Part shown: positions 38,197 to 49,700 of the stretch, piece after piece
Position numbering within the stretch: position 1 is the stretch's first letter
How the letters are laid out: every line of letters begins with the position of its first letter
Assembly: GCA_008711295.1 (NCBI GenBank)
Contig: VUYV01000041.1
Span: 5,636,273 to 5,700,272 of the forward strand
Direction of reading: 5' to 3'
Source of the DNA: Anarhynchus alexandrinus
Lineage: Eukaryota; Chordata; Aves; Charadriiformes; Charadriidae
DNA: 64,000 bases
Translations under genes and position numbers: made by a program
Notes under the pieces: model-generated
Databases searched by the model: none
What the model saw: the letters and a program-made list of their open reading frames with translations, nothing else
What the model was told of the DNA's origin: nothing

Positions 38197-38441
38197 ATAT
38201 AACTAAATAACTATATAACTAAATCAAATAGATGTATCATAACAAGCAAAAAGTAAAGTAGATGAATCAGGCCTGTTCTCCATTTTCTCACAGGTCGGGT
38301 TGTCCAACATAGATACAGCCATTTTCAGTCCAGGTTTCAAAGTACAATAATAAGTATCTTGGCATGAATTATACATTCAATTTTCATTAGTGTTCGAAAT
38401 ACCTAAATCTCTAAATTTGATCTTACTTCTTTAGAATAGAA
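38197..38441. other. Non-CR1 DNA between two CR1 pieces
   Basis: About 245 bases without CR1 similarity. They begin with a near-tandem 'atataactaaataact' motif. Either this is an insertion with loss of CR1 sequence or the two flanking CR1 pieces are separate insertions. Confidence 0.6.
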
Positions 38442-38625
38442 CTGTGTCCTGTATGGAACAGGCTGCCCAGAGAGGTTGCGGAGTCTCCTTCTCTGGAGAT
38501 ATTCAAAACCCGCCTGGGTGCATTCCTGTCCAACCTGCTCTAGGTGAACCTGCTTTAGCACAGGGGTTGGACTAGATGATTTCTAAAGGTCCCTTCCAAC
38601 CTCTACCATTCTGTGATTCTGTGAT
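38442..38625 (+). mobile_element. CR1 LINE 3' end, plus strand
   Basis: The stretch has 'tggaacaggctgcccagag', 'ctggagatattcaaaacc', 'ggttggactagatgatttct' and the classic tail 'ccattctgtgattctgtgat'. It is the last 180 bases of a CR1, well preserved and in the same orientation as the CR1 interior piece ending at 38196. Confidence 0.93.
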
Positions 38626-39384
38626 CCCACCCAGGAAATACCTGTGGAGAATTAAATTTTGTAGTTCAGTCTGATTGAGAATTTGAACTTTTTTAAGTTT
38701 TCATTTTCTCAGAGTCTTTATCTGCATTGCACATCCATAGAGAAACACTGCTCAACAGCACTCACAAAATGCTGGGTTAAGCAACAACACAATAAAAATT
38801 TCCAAGTATAATCCATCATTCCCACTCCTCGCCAGTTAGGACAGACATCTTGGTGGTGATCTCAGCTGTGCTGTGATCTACATATACACGTCCTGTGTTA
38901 GTTCCTTCTCTTTTGTTCTCTATTAAAGGGTTTCTCTGTTCTCTGGAAGACATTTTTAAACTGCTTAATTGTTCTAGACCTCTGAACCCTCAATGAGGAT
39001 ATCCTCCTGACAATAGCACAAATCTTGGTGCATGGCCAGTCCAGTAACAGCAGCTCTTTTCCTTTGTATTACAGTATATCACTTTAAATTTGTTATTCAC
39101 CAATATGCATATTTCACATGCTCCTTTAGGAGGAATGTGCATCCTCCAGCTTCTTTTGTTTTAATTTTTGATTATATCAATAGATCAAGCTGCTGGCTCT
39201 CCTGTACTCATTCATTCATTATGCTTTCCATGGTTTGAAAACATCTAATTTTTTTATTATTTTAGGGATTCATTCTGAATCTTCCAGTAATCCATCCCTC
39301 TCTAAACTGTTCTACAGCACCAGGTGTCAAGAATAACAAAACCAGGAGAACGGAAGCCTCTCTGAGAGACTGTCTATATAAAGG
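38626..39384. other. Unique DNA, no gene seen
   Basis: I recognise nothing here. Confidence 0.5.
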
Positions 39385-39798
39385 TGTGGTGGGTTGGTAT
39401 CTGCTCCACCGTGGACCTCCATGGGCCACAGGGGAATGGCCTGCCTCACTATGGTCTTCTCCACGGGCTGCAGGGGCATGTCTTCTCCAGTGCCTGGACA
39501 TCTCCTCCCCCTCCTTCTTCACTGACCTTGGCCTCTGCAGAGTTGTGTCTCTCACATGTTCTCACTCCTCTCTCCTGGCCACTGTTGTGCAACGTTTTAT
39601 ACCCTTTCATAAATGTATTACCACAGAGGTGCTATCACCATCACTGATGGGCTCAGCTTTGGCCAGCGAAGGGTCCATCTTGGAGTTGGCTGGCATGGGC
39701 TTCATCCAACATGGGGGCAGCTCCTTGCATCTCCTCACAGAAGCCACACCTGCATCCCCCCCAGCTACCAAAACCTTGCCATGTAAACCCAATTGATT
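39385..39798 (-). mobile_element. LTR fragment, internally shortened, minus strand
   Basis: The plus strand starts 'tggtgggttggtatctgctc', continues 'caccgtggacctccatgg' and 'ctcacatgttctcactcc', and ends near 'aaaaccttgccatgtaaacc'. This is the wording of a common avian LTR that is normally much longer. The first few bases match the LTR end and then jump straight to the distal part, so a large internal piece is missing. Open frames within it (136 codons plus, 97 codons minus) are incidental products of its GC-rich repeats. Confidence 0.75.
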
Positions 39799-39799
39799 T

Positions 39800-42185
39800 G
39801 GGCACAATCCAACACCTACATGTCTAGAGAGTCACCTCAGCTAGTGTAGGCCCTGTTAGTTCACAAATAGAGGATTGTCCTTTGAAAATGTCTGTACTTG
39901 GTCAGATCCAAGTAATAATTTTTTCTTCTGTAAACCTTGGTCATTACTCTTTGTGTTTGCAAAATTTATCATATCCAAACACATTAGTCTCTTCTGCCTG
40001 AATTAACTGAAACACTGTGAACTCAGTGTTTCAAAATACATGACAGTCAAAAATAAAGCCATGATCTGTTGGCCATCTCTTATAACTTTCAATAAAACCA
40101 GTGCTGATGTTTAATATGTCTTAGTGTGCCATGATTCATATAAACTACTCCCCTTTGCTCTTAAAAAAGTTTCTATATCTATTTTTGTAGTTCACAAACA
40201 CACACACACATATGTAAATATGCACACATATATATTTATATGCAACTGGATTATGCTTCACTAGGAGAAAAGCTTTTACTCAAGAAAATTATATATATTC
40301 AATAGAATTATATAGGTTTTCTTTCTTGAATTAGTCCTTGTTTAGCCTCAAGGTCTTTAGAAAAGGAATAATGTTCCAGAGGAAAACTTAAGTATATGTT
40401 AATGTACGAAATAAGCGTGTGAGTTAACTTGAACATCCCAGACAAATTCTAACTCAGTCAATTACACTTTCTATTACACCTTTTGTTTCAGCTCCATCTT
40501 TTTATGACTGAGTGAATGATTATGGAAAGTGTAAAGAAATATTTGGAAAGTTAATTGTAAGCATATCTTTGGAATAAAGGTTAAAAATATGATTAAAAAC
40601 TGACATAATATTGCAGAGACAAGCTTATTTCTGATATTTCCTAAATTTTAAGAGCATTCCTTTGCAACCTAATAGTGATATATGAACAGAGGTGCATATA
40701 GGTGGATAAAATATAAGGTAAAGATGATAGCCTTCAATGGAGTCAGAAAGAAAGTCCTAATTGTCCTAGAATTCAAAATGTTTTAATTCTCAGACCAGCT
40801 AAAATTGAAATTGGAAGTGACAATAGGGACATGCTTTGTGTTTAAACAACAAAGGCAATGTTAGCTTTTAGAACAGAGAACAAGGTACTGATTAAACTAA
40901 CTGCGTCTTTAAAGGTGCCAGACACAATTCTAGGAAGTTTATCAAAAGTATCTATTTTTAAAAACAATTATGTATCAAACATCAAAGAAAAAAAATCTTG
41001 CCAAGATTTTAATTAACTTTTGCAAATAATGAAACCTGTATTTCAATTAGGCATTTTCAGTTTGCCTGTTGCCATGCTATTAGACCTAATACATATTTTC
41101 ACATACATACACATACACTTGTCTATGTAACCTGCTTGTGCATAAGCAATGTAGCTGTGGCATGTCTGTATTTTCAAAATATAAGTCATACCATCTAAAT
41201 GATTTGGATTAATTTCAGTTGTCCCATATGAAGAAATTTGTTCTTTAAAGGGGAAACCATTAGATATTCTTCAATTTCTGCAACGACTCTATTCTCCGTT
41301 CTCTAAAAATATCTATCCTTTCACATTGAAAGTCATGGCACCGTGCTAACACAGTTTCTACAGAACTTCCTGAAAGAAAGTTACCATTATATTTTAAATA
41401 ATAGTATTATTACTCACTACTAATATCATAGTAAAAAATGGCTTTGCTGTTAAGTTGGGGGTTTTTTTGAGTGAATGAGAGCCTCAGTTTCATTTACAGC
41501 CAGACCCAATAACCAAATTATAAACCAGTATAACAACTAACTACAGGTTAATTTAAAAAAATATTTTTTTCAATATTTAATTAAATATTCATTCAATTTA
41601 ATTAATGTTTTGTAACAAGAGACTCAAATTGTAATGCTTAGGTAATGGTCATTAAAAGATGAAATATTTTTGAAGGAGAAAAGATAAAGCACTAGTTAGC
41701 ATGGAAACAGGGCTTTGCAATCTACCTTTCACTCAGCCTTGGCTAGGTGACTTCTTCCATCTGTTCCTCAGTATAATCTGTCACAGCAACACCTAAATGA
41801 AAAAAAAAAACAAACAAACAAACAAAGAAGAATTTTTAAGCTTACAAGTTCTTTGTTTCCTATAATTATATTGCCTTTGGTCTTCAATAATCCTTAAGTG
41901 CTTTTTTAAAAAAATAAATCTTTTAATTAAATTTCCTTCTGAAAACAGCCAAACAAACAAACAAAAAGAACTGTAATATTTCTTCATTCTGGAACATTTA
42001 TTATTATAAAGGAAATGTCTTAATGTCTTAAAAAGCTTAATAAAGACCAGTGAGTGCAAGAGATAAGAATTTAGCAATGTCAAGAATCGTAATTAATGTC
42101 CTTCCTTGCAAAATGAACCAATAAGAAGTAAAGTGGTTTCCATTTTTTTAATTCTTTTTAAGCGATTTGTTTTTGGAAATAATTA
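39800..42185. other. Unique AT-rich DNA, no gene seen
   Basis: I recognise no gene. The stretch includes a short CA/TA-rich stretch at 40195-40240 and (AAAC)n at 41801-41826. Confidence 0.5.
41801..41826. repeat. (AAAC)n microsatellite after poly-A
   Basis: Ten A's followed by four CAAA units. Confidence 0.85.
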
Positions 42186-42298
42186 GTCAGAATCCTGAAA
42201 AGAATTTTCCTTCATACTTCCATCCCACCTTATTNATCAGAATCCTGAAAAGAATTTTCCTCATATCTTTTCCTTCATACTTCCATCCCACCTTATTT
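42186..42298. other. Duplicated contig ends around a single N
   Basis: The 48 bases at 42187-42234 recur after the N as 42237-42297, identical except for 13 extra bases (42261-42273) in the right copy. The N at 42235 sits exactly between them. This is the signature of two overlapping contig ends laid side by side rather than merged. It is not a biological tandem duplication unless reads prove otherwise. Confidence 0.85.
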
Positions 42299-42299
42299 T

Positions 42300-43139
42300 A
42301 TTGTGTTCTCATAATGTTCAGTAAGCCGGCATTTGAATGTGAAAAGATGATTTAGAGTCTTTCTCTTCCTCTCTTCTGTGCTGGTATCTATGATTCCTTT
42401 TGTGTCATTTTGTTAACTAAAGATTATGTCAGAGTGTAGGTCTTCTGATAAACATCATATATCTTCTATATGTCCAAGAGAATGGAGTCCATGCAATAAG
42501 CAGTTCTAGCATTTTAAATGAGATTAAAATACTGTTCAGAAAAACTTATATTCCCAGCTTTTAAAAAGTATTAATAATTTACAGCATAAGATTTTTTTGA
42601 ACAAGATCGTCAGATAGAATTCTGATTAAATCCCTCATATTTAATGTGATTACTGTTCCCAACACCTTGAGTCATCAACATTTACAAAGAGGACCAGCAG
42701 ATAATAAGGTGGTGAGATATGTAGAAAATGAAAGGAAAAATAAAAACCCAGCACCCAAAAATAATAATTTTTGTAGCTGTATTTAGTAAAATACAGTTTT
42801 TAAGACCAGAAATTTGAAACTAATTTTTATTTCAGAACTCGGAAAAGCAAAATTTATTGTTCATCTGCTAAAAATAAAAAGAAAACACCATCTACTGCAT
42901 AATTTAAATGCAATGCAAGAAAGTCTCGGCTCTGTTGCCAATCTGCTCATCTCTGGAAGCTCATTATTTGCAAGCATAATACAGTCTCCTGTAAGAATTT
43001 AGAGACTCAACTTACTGGAAGCGCTAAAGTCCCCACATATACCATTACGCAGCCACAGTACCAGCCACTGGCCTAGGTGACCTGCACTGTAGTTGTGGCT
43101 ACATCCCCAGAGGAGCTGGGACCCACCTTCATGGACATC
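42300..43139. other. Unique AT-rich DNA, no gene seen
   Basis: I recognise nothing in this stretch. Confidence 0.5.
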
Positions 43140-43149
43140 ACTGGCTGCC

Positions 43150-43270
43150 ATTTCAGACCACACGGGGCTCGGGGCTCAGGGCTCGGCCGTGTGGCACAGC
43201 CGGGGAACCCGGGGCTCAGCTCCTCACCTCCAGCCCCGCGTAGGCGTGCCCGTAACAGCCATCCGCTTCC
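43150..43270. promoter_or_regulatory. Short CpG-dense patch, possible promoter or exon edge
   Basis: About a dozen CpGs fall in roughly 110 bases (43158-43264) in an otherwise CpG-poor, AT-rich region, with repeated ggggctc phrases. A good minus-strand donor (GGAG/GTGAGG, exon side ending at 43228) and a good plus-strand acceptor ('cctcctgtccttcag', ending at about 43300) border it. It could be a small CpG island or first exon of a noncoding transcript, or a GC-rich repeat fragment. Nothing here is recognisably coding. Confidence 0.35.
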
Positions 43271-43412
43271 CATCTGGAGGCACTTTCCTCCTGTCCTTCA
43301 GACACCAAGGAAGTGGAGGAGACTCAACTGGTCTCTATGTCCACTCCAAACTGCTCTGAAGTGGAGCAATAAGTTAAACTGCTGCAAGAGCGACGGGCAG
43401 CTTTCCTTATGA

Positions 43413-45840
43413 TTGACCTGTCTGCAAAGGCAATTAAGCACCACAATAGATGACTAAGGGAGGCTGTGTAACCCAACTACTGTGCACTTTTATGCACGGA
43501 CTGGAAAAACTGATGACAACAGTTTAGATATTATTGGTTCTGCCTTAGGAAAAAGGACTACACTAGTTACTATCTCAGAAGTCCTATATTTTCTGTAATT
43601 CTTTGTAACACACATATCCTTAATGATTTCAAACATGGCTATTTAAATATTCCTGAAACAAAACCTGTTCATTTGAGAAGTCACACTGAATGAAGAGTTC
43701 CAACCAAATTTTTTTCTTTTTTTTTTAAATTACAGTACTTACCGTAAAATAGATATACCTAAGATATGCAGAAAGACATAATCAAATACATGAAAATATA
43801 AGTGGACATCTGTTTTTCAGTGATTTTAATCATTAAATTCATAGAGACAATCAACTGTGTTCAGAAAAAATAAAAGGTAGCACTGATATAGTGATATAAT
43901 TGGAATTTACACTCTTCTTGTTGGCAATCCGTAGATTATGCTTGCAGAGTACTAAACATTATTTTGAGACAATCAAAAAGCCTTTGAGAAACAAGACAAA
44001 ATTAATTGAATTCAAATTATCAAACTGAAGTGAACGTCATCTGAAACTTCCTTCTACAGTTCCAGTAAATGTTTTGGAATTTCACTTTAAAATGTCAAGA
44101 AAAACATAGAAAGCAAATTGGAATCTTAGGAACGAGAACATGAAATTATAATTTTCAGCCTGTTTGCAATTTCTTATCGTATTTCTTGGATGTTCTGAGC
44201 TCAGTATGTTCCCTGTACTGAGCATATCTGTAAACTTCCTGAAGTTAATATAACTGTTTACATGCTTAGTTAATGAGGGTTCCTACATAACTTCTTAAAT
44301 TGTGTCCTACAAGAAGTAGCTCTCATCAGAACTATTTGCAGACTACTATTTTTGTGTTTATTGCAGGTCTAATTCATCACTCACTAAAATACACACTCCC
44401 AATGACCACTCTAAGAATCAGATAAATTCCTGAGTGCTTTACAATATAAAGTTTAGAGAAATCGAGTAGTATTTGTAATACCATCTTCCTTTGAAATTTC
44501 TTAGAAACTAATGTATCCTAACAGTGTTAACACAATTTGGTATTAATGTGTTGCATTAATGGATTCTTCATTGAGAGGGATGAGTCAACTGTGATTTCTA
44601 ATCCCTGCACCAATAATTGGTTAACATGAAACACCAAAGCAACCCTTGGAAACAAACATTGGTCTGCTTTGTGGTAAGTGAATGCACTAGCCAACCAACT
44701 CACCATGATTCAACTAATACTTTCTTGCAGGACAAATAAAACAACGCTGGCAAGAAAGGTAGACATTTCTTCCCTATCCCTTCTGCTCCCTCTGTTTGCA
44801 GGTCCTAATGTTTGAAAAATTGCAGGGCTGAAATTTAAGTTTGTTGGTGAAAAGGAAAAAGGTCACGATGGGTTAGAGAATAGCTTGAGTGAGGATGTCC
44901 ACATGTTGGCCATGGCACTAGAGCGGAGCAAGTCATCGAAAGAGCCTGGCTCTGTACCCAGCTGAGATTGGGGGAAATTAAGGATTTGCTCCTCTTTATA
45001 CCTTCTAGACAGACACAGTCCTTGGAACATGACCTCAAAATTAGTGTCTCAAACTAGAATCTGAACAATATTTAACATCATTTGGTACTTGACTAAGGAT
45101 TTGTGCTTGCATGCTTCACCTCAGATGAATGTGGAATGCTGAGTTCATCAACTCATTTTAACATTTTTTTGTTTTGAACTTTATCTTCTAATATCAGAAA
45201 AATATGCCTGCTGGCCTCTCATCATTAATCATGATTTTACAAAGAATGTATTTTGTTTCCCTAAGAAAAATAATTACCTTGTCTAGAGTACCTGTCATTG
45301 TTAAAAGAACCATGGAACAATGCCACAAAAAATCAGGCAAGACTAGGTACACAGTGGATGGCATTGAAAAAGTTACCTAAACTCTATCTGCATTTTTTAG
45401 GTCAGTAAGACAGATTTGACATATATACATACCACGAAAACTAAGCAGACGAAACGCATAGTTACTGCTACTGGTATTAATTTCAGGGTTGCTTTTCAGT
45501 TTAAACTTCTGATCAATGTTTCAGTCAGCGCAGAGATTCTGTTAGCAGAACATTGGGAAATGCTTTATAATAAATGTAAATACTATGTTCTGATTCTGTT
45601 TAACCTCAATATCAAGTACATCATTTGATTTAATGGCCTGTGCAGGAAGTTCACCTTGTCTCAAAAGTCTACCAAATTCACTGTCTATTTTAAGTGGAAA
45701 TTATTAGCCTGAGTCAATAATAATCAATAGGCTTTACACCCAGTGCAAAAGTTTTAAAGCTGTACAGAATACAGAGAACAGAGTAGAAATCCATCTGGAT
45801 GTCTTTTGATGTGTGATACACTTCATTTCTTCAGTGTCCG
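43413..45840. other. Unique AT-rich DNA, no gene seen
   Basis: I recognise nothing in this stretch. Confidence 0.5.
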
Positions 45841-45855
45841 ACAACCAAATACACT

Positions 45856-45876
45856 AAAAAAAAAAAAAAAAAAAAN
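45856..45876. repeat. Poly-A tract ending in an N
   Basis: A run of about 20 A's is terminated by one N, then 'tttgaaaag'. A contig break at a homopolymer is likely. Confidence 0.85.
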
Positions 45877-46771
45877 TTTGAAAAGTACTTCTGGAAGAAA
45901 AATCAGACCAGAACATTTAAGACAGATGCAGAATTAAATGAAGAATACCACATGCAGAATTTGTAGAAAAAGCAAGATCTGAAAACAAAGTGGTGTATTT
46001 GCTCAAGTAAGACTTGGATCCACTTACAAAAAATGTAATGAAATTACAGTTAGTTATAAGGAAAGGGTGCTCTATCCAAAAATTGAAATAGGATGAGAAC
46101 AGCCAAAGAAATGGATATTTTTCAAACTGATACAGCAAAACCTTTTGAAGAATGAAACTAATGTTCTACCATTTCTGAATTTCTACTCAAAGAGCGTAGA
46201 TATACATGGTCCATAGTGACTCAGAAGATAAATATTTATCAAAAAAGGAAAGAGCTTCATCTGCAAAACTTGGCATTTCACATCTGTTGGGAGCTGAATC
46301 AAAACAAATCCTGTCATGCAATGAGTGTTTCCTGTAAAAGTGCAGTATGAGCCAGGTTCTCTCTTACAAATGTCATCTATATGCACTATGTATAGCTATA
46401 CCCTACTCTCAGGATCTACTATCAGTTATCAGACAGTGCCATAGAAAGAGCCATTTTGATAGTAAGCACTAGGTAATTTTGTCCCACAAACTAGTACAAA
46501 TACATAGCCGAAAGAAAAAAAGAGAGGGGAAAAAAAAAAAAAAGCAGGTCATGCCAAAAAGAGCAGTGCCAGCTCATCTGCTGAAAATATTTCCTGAAAA
46601 TACTTTGGGAGTTGGAACTACTGGGAGCAGGGCGGGGAGTGTTCACTCCTCACTGACACAGCTTTAAGGGGTGCAACACAAGGACAAGTACGCTACGCAC
46701 ACCTCATAAGAACAGCTACTTTACTATTAAAGAAAAGGAAAAACTCTAAATAAATCCAAATGAATTTGAAT

Positions 46772-46791
46772 ACACACACACACACACACAA
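46772..46791. repeat. (CA)n microsatellite
   Basis: About ten CA units, followed by A's. Confidence 0.9.
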
Positions 46792-46799
46792 AAAAGAAC

Positions 46800-49700
46800 C
46801 ACAACCCAAAGTCTTAATTATTACTTCTATGACACTTTATGAATGTCCAATTCACAGAAATCTTCCAACACAGATTACAGTTTCTGGATATGAGAAACAA
46901 GCATGAATCCAATCTCCTGCAAATAAAGGAAGACCAAAGTTTATTTCTCTGTAACCTACAGCAGGTCTTGCCTAAGTTCAGCTCATAGCATTAAAAGCTA
47001 ACAGTCTCGTTTAAAAATTAGTAACAGAAAAATTAAAAGTTATACACCCTTAACAGCACTTAGTTGAATTCTGTATCACCAATAAGTAAGACTCAGTAAA
47101 GTCAGTATGTTCCAGATGCTCCATTAAACTAAAGGTTGATTTTTGGTACTGGATCATGGCTTCTTTCTTCCTTGCAGTTGTGCTTATGGCTTCCTAATGA
47201 AAACTGATCTCAGTGCTGAAAGCGCATGAGCTAAGATTCTGCAGTACAGTAAATTAGAAGTCAGAAAGCAAAACCAAAGATCCGTTATTCTTCTTTTTCC
47301 ATGGTCTCATCAAAGATGGAAGGTCTTTCTGGGACTTAGTTACACACAGATAATAGCCTCCAATATTTTTCAGTTTCCCTGTAATGGGAATAAGCTTTAC
47401 TGTGTTCTTGACTTCATTTTTTTTTTTTTAAAAGAAAATCCTCTACTGCAGAAAATATTGTTTTGGGTTTTTTTTGTAGTGGGAATTAATAAATAATTCT
47501 TAATATTAATATTTTACATATTTTTTGTTTCATTCAGCAGTTTTTCTGGGGTATTCATTTAATTCTGTCGGATGTAATAGTAATTAAACACAAATAATAA
47601 ATATATTTTTAATGTAAAAAATTAGAATGTCTGTCTTTGATTTTTTTTCTGGTGGTAATTATAGTACCTTAGTACCTTGCTATATTTCACATAAAACACT
47701 AATTTTCTCATAAAAGACATATCAGGCTTGTATTACACAACGGCTTACATTTCAATAGTTGTAAATAAACATAATAACAACATTGATTTTCAGAGAATGA
47801 AGAAAGGGATAATTAAACACTAGTGAATGCCACTGTCTTTCTCTCTGACTCACTAGTTAGAAAATATTGCAGAATATGGGTTTGCCTCAGAAGAAACTGA
47901 GCCATGATTTGATGTGACCACTAAAACCAGAACAGCATAAACACAGAACAGAACCAAAAGAGAAGTGATGGACCAGTCTGTTACTCAGTTTCACAGATAA
48001 GAGCTTGATTATCTGTTTAACCCCAGTTGCTGAAATGGAAATTTTTCCAAGTATTTCTTAACTCTTACCATTTACACAATTTACTTTTTTTTTTTTTTTC
48101 AGATTTGCATCGTAATGCATTTCCGTATTTTAATGCATATATTTTTCCATAGCATATTTAAAATTGATTACTAAATAAATCTTGCCAATGGCCCAAATCA
48201 GTACAGCTTCAAAACTCTGACTTTCTGCTTTTGGGTTTCTTCAGGACTAGCAGGCTTTAGAAGAAGAATGTAACCCAAAATGGTGAACTTGTTACAAAGA
48301 CAACAAGTATTTTCATCTGCAAGCAGAAGACGGGCTTGACAGTGCCAAGATATCATATGAAATACTGCAGTCATAAAGTGTTTTACTGAATAACACTGAG
48401 AAACTAGCATGTGTGCCTTCCAACTATGTTTCAGTTAAAGCACCTTTAGAATTCAGATTTATGAATAAATTCTATCTTTCAGTGAAGGTAAAAGATATTC
48501 ACACCTGATATTTCTAATAGAGATATAAACTGCCTGAAAATCAGGATTCTGCTTTGACAGAATTTGTTTACTTTTTGGAAGTACTTTCCAGTAAATTGGA
48601 AGATTTTGGCCCTGACTATCCTCATTGTAAGTTCTTGGCTTCTTCACTGCTAAGAGAATTCACAAATCTCCTAAGAAGATCTCATTTACAAGGTTATTCA
48701 CAAGGTCGATCACTAGGTCATTACAAGATTGGTGGCCACACTGCTTCCAGCGATGCAGCTTTTCTGAACACGCTGTACATCCACCAAAAATCCTGGCACA
48801 TTGTCCCTATCCCAGTGAGACTCCTGTGTTGACATCCCCCAAAATTAATTGAACCATCAAAAGTTCATTTGAACAAAACACAATAAAGCTCTATAAATTG
48901 GCTTTTTCAACAATGCTTTACTTAAGAAAATTTATTACCCATTCTACTGTCAAATCACTCCAAACACGACTCTTAGGAATATCATAAATAATTTTCCTAT
49001 GTCCCTTGAGATAATTAACTCTCATTTTAAACATACATTTTCTGAAGCATGGGAGTAATTTTTAAGCAATCCACATACAACTTTGTCTTGTTCAATGGGA
49101 ATACTCGTTACAATTGGGATGTACCTTTATTCACTGATTTTCCTAAGTATACCATCTACCACTTGTTGCATGACAACAGTTGTCCAGTAAGAATGTCAGT
49201 GGCTTGAGTTTCAAACAGAATATTTTACAATCTGTCTTCAGAGTATACGCATAGCTCCTGCTCTCTGAGATACATACCTACATCACTACCACCAGGAAAG
49301 AAAATGTGCTGACCTGATACGGCCAGTGAAGAAATGAAAAATGTTGGTCTAAAACTGAACTCAACAGTAAAGAAGCAACATAGTTAGCAAAGGAAATAAT
49401 TTTGAAAGGCTCCCATTGCCATTTTAATATGCTTCCGTTAAAAGTGCGGTCTCTTTCTCACAAATGGGACAGGTCCATAACGACAGCAAAATGCTTATGG
49501 AAGCTCAGACTTCAGCATACCATGAATGCATGAAGGGACTCATGTGTCTGAACATGTCCAAATCCGGTATCTCACAACATGACCGGACAGGTTACAAGCA
49601 TGGCAGCTGCGCATGTAGGTGTATGTCCTTTCTTTGTACAGAAGGTTGAGGAAAAAAGACCTTGCTTAAAGAAAAGTTTAGAAAACTCTTGGCACTAAAC

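Noticed and set aside
39386..39796. 136-codon plus-strand frame
   Set aside because: It lies entirely inside an LTR fragment and has no known LTR-encoded product.
48561..48625. Possible small exon with CATT/GTAAGT donor
   Set aside because: The acceptor is poor, both strands are open, and there is no CpG or phase link to other candidates.
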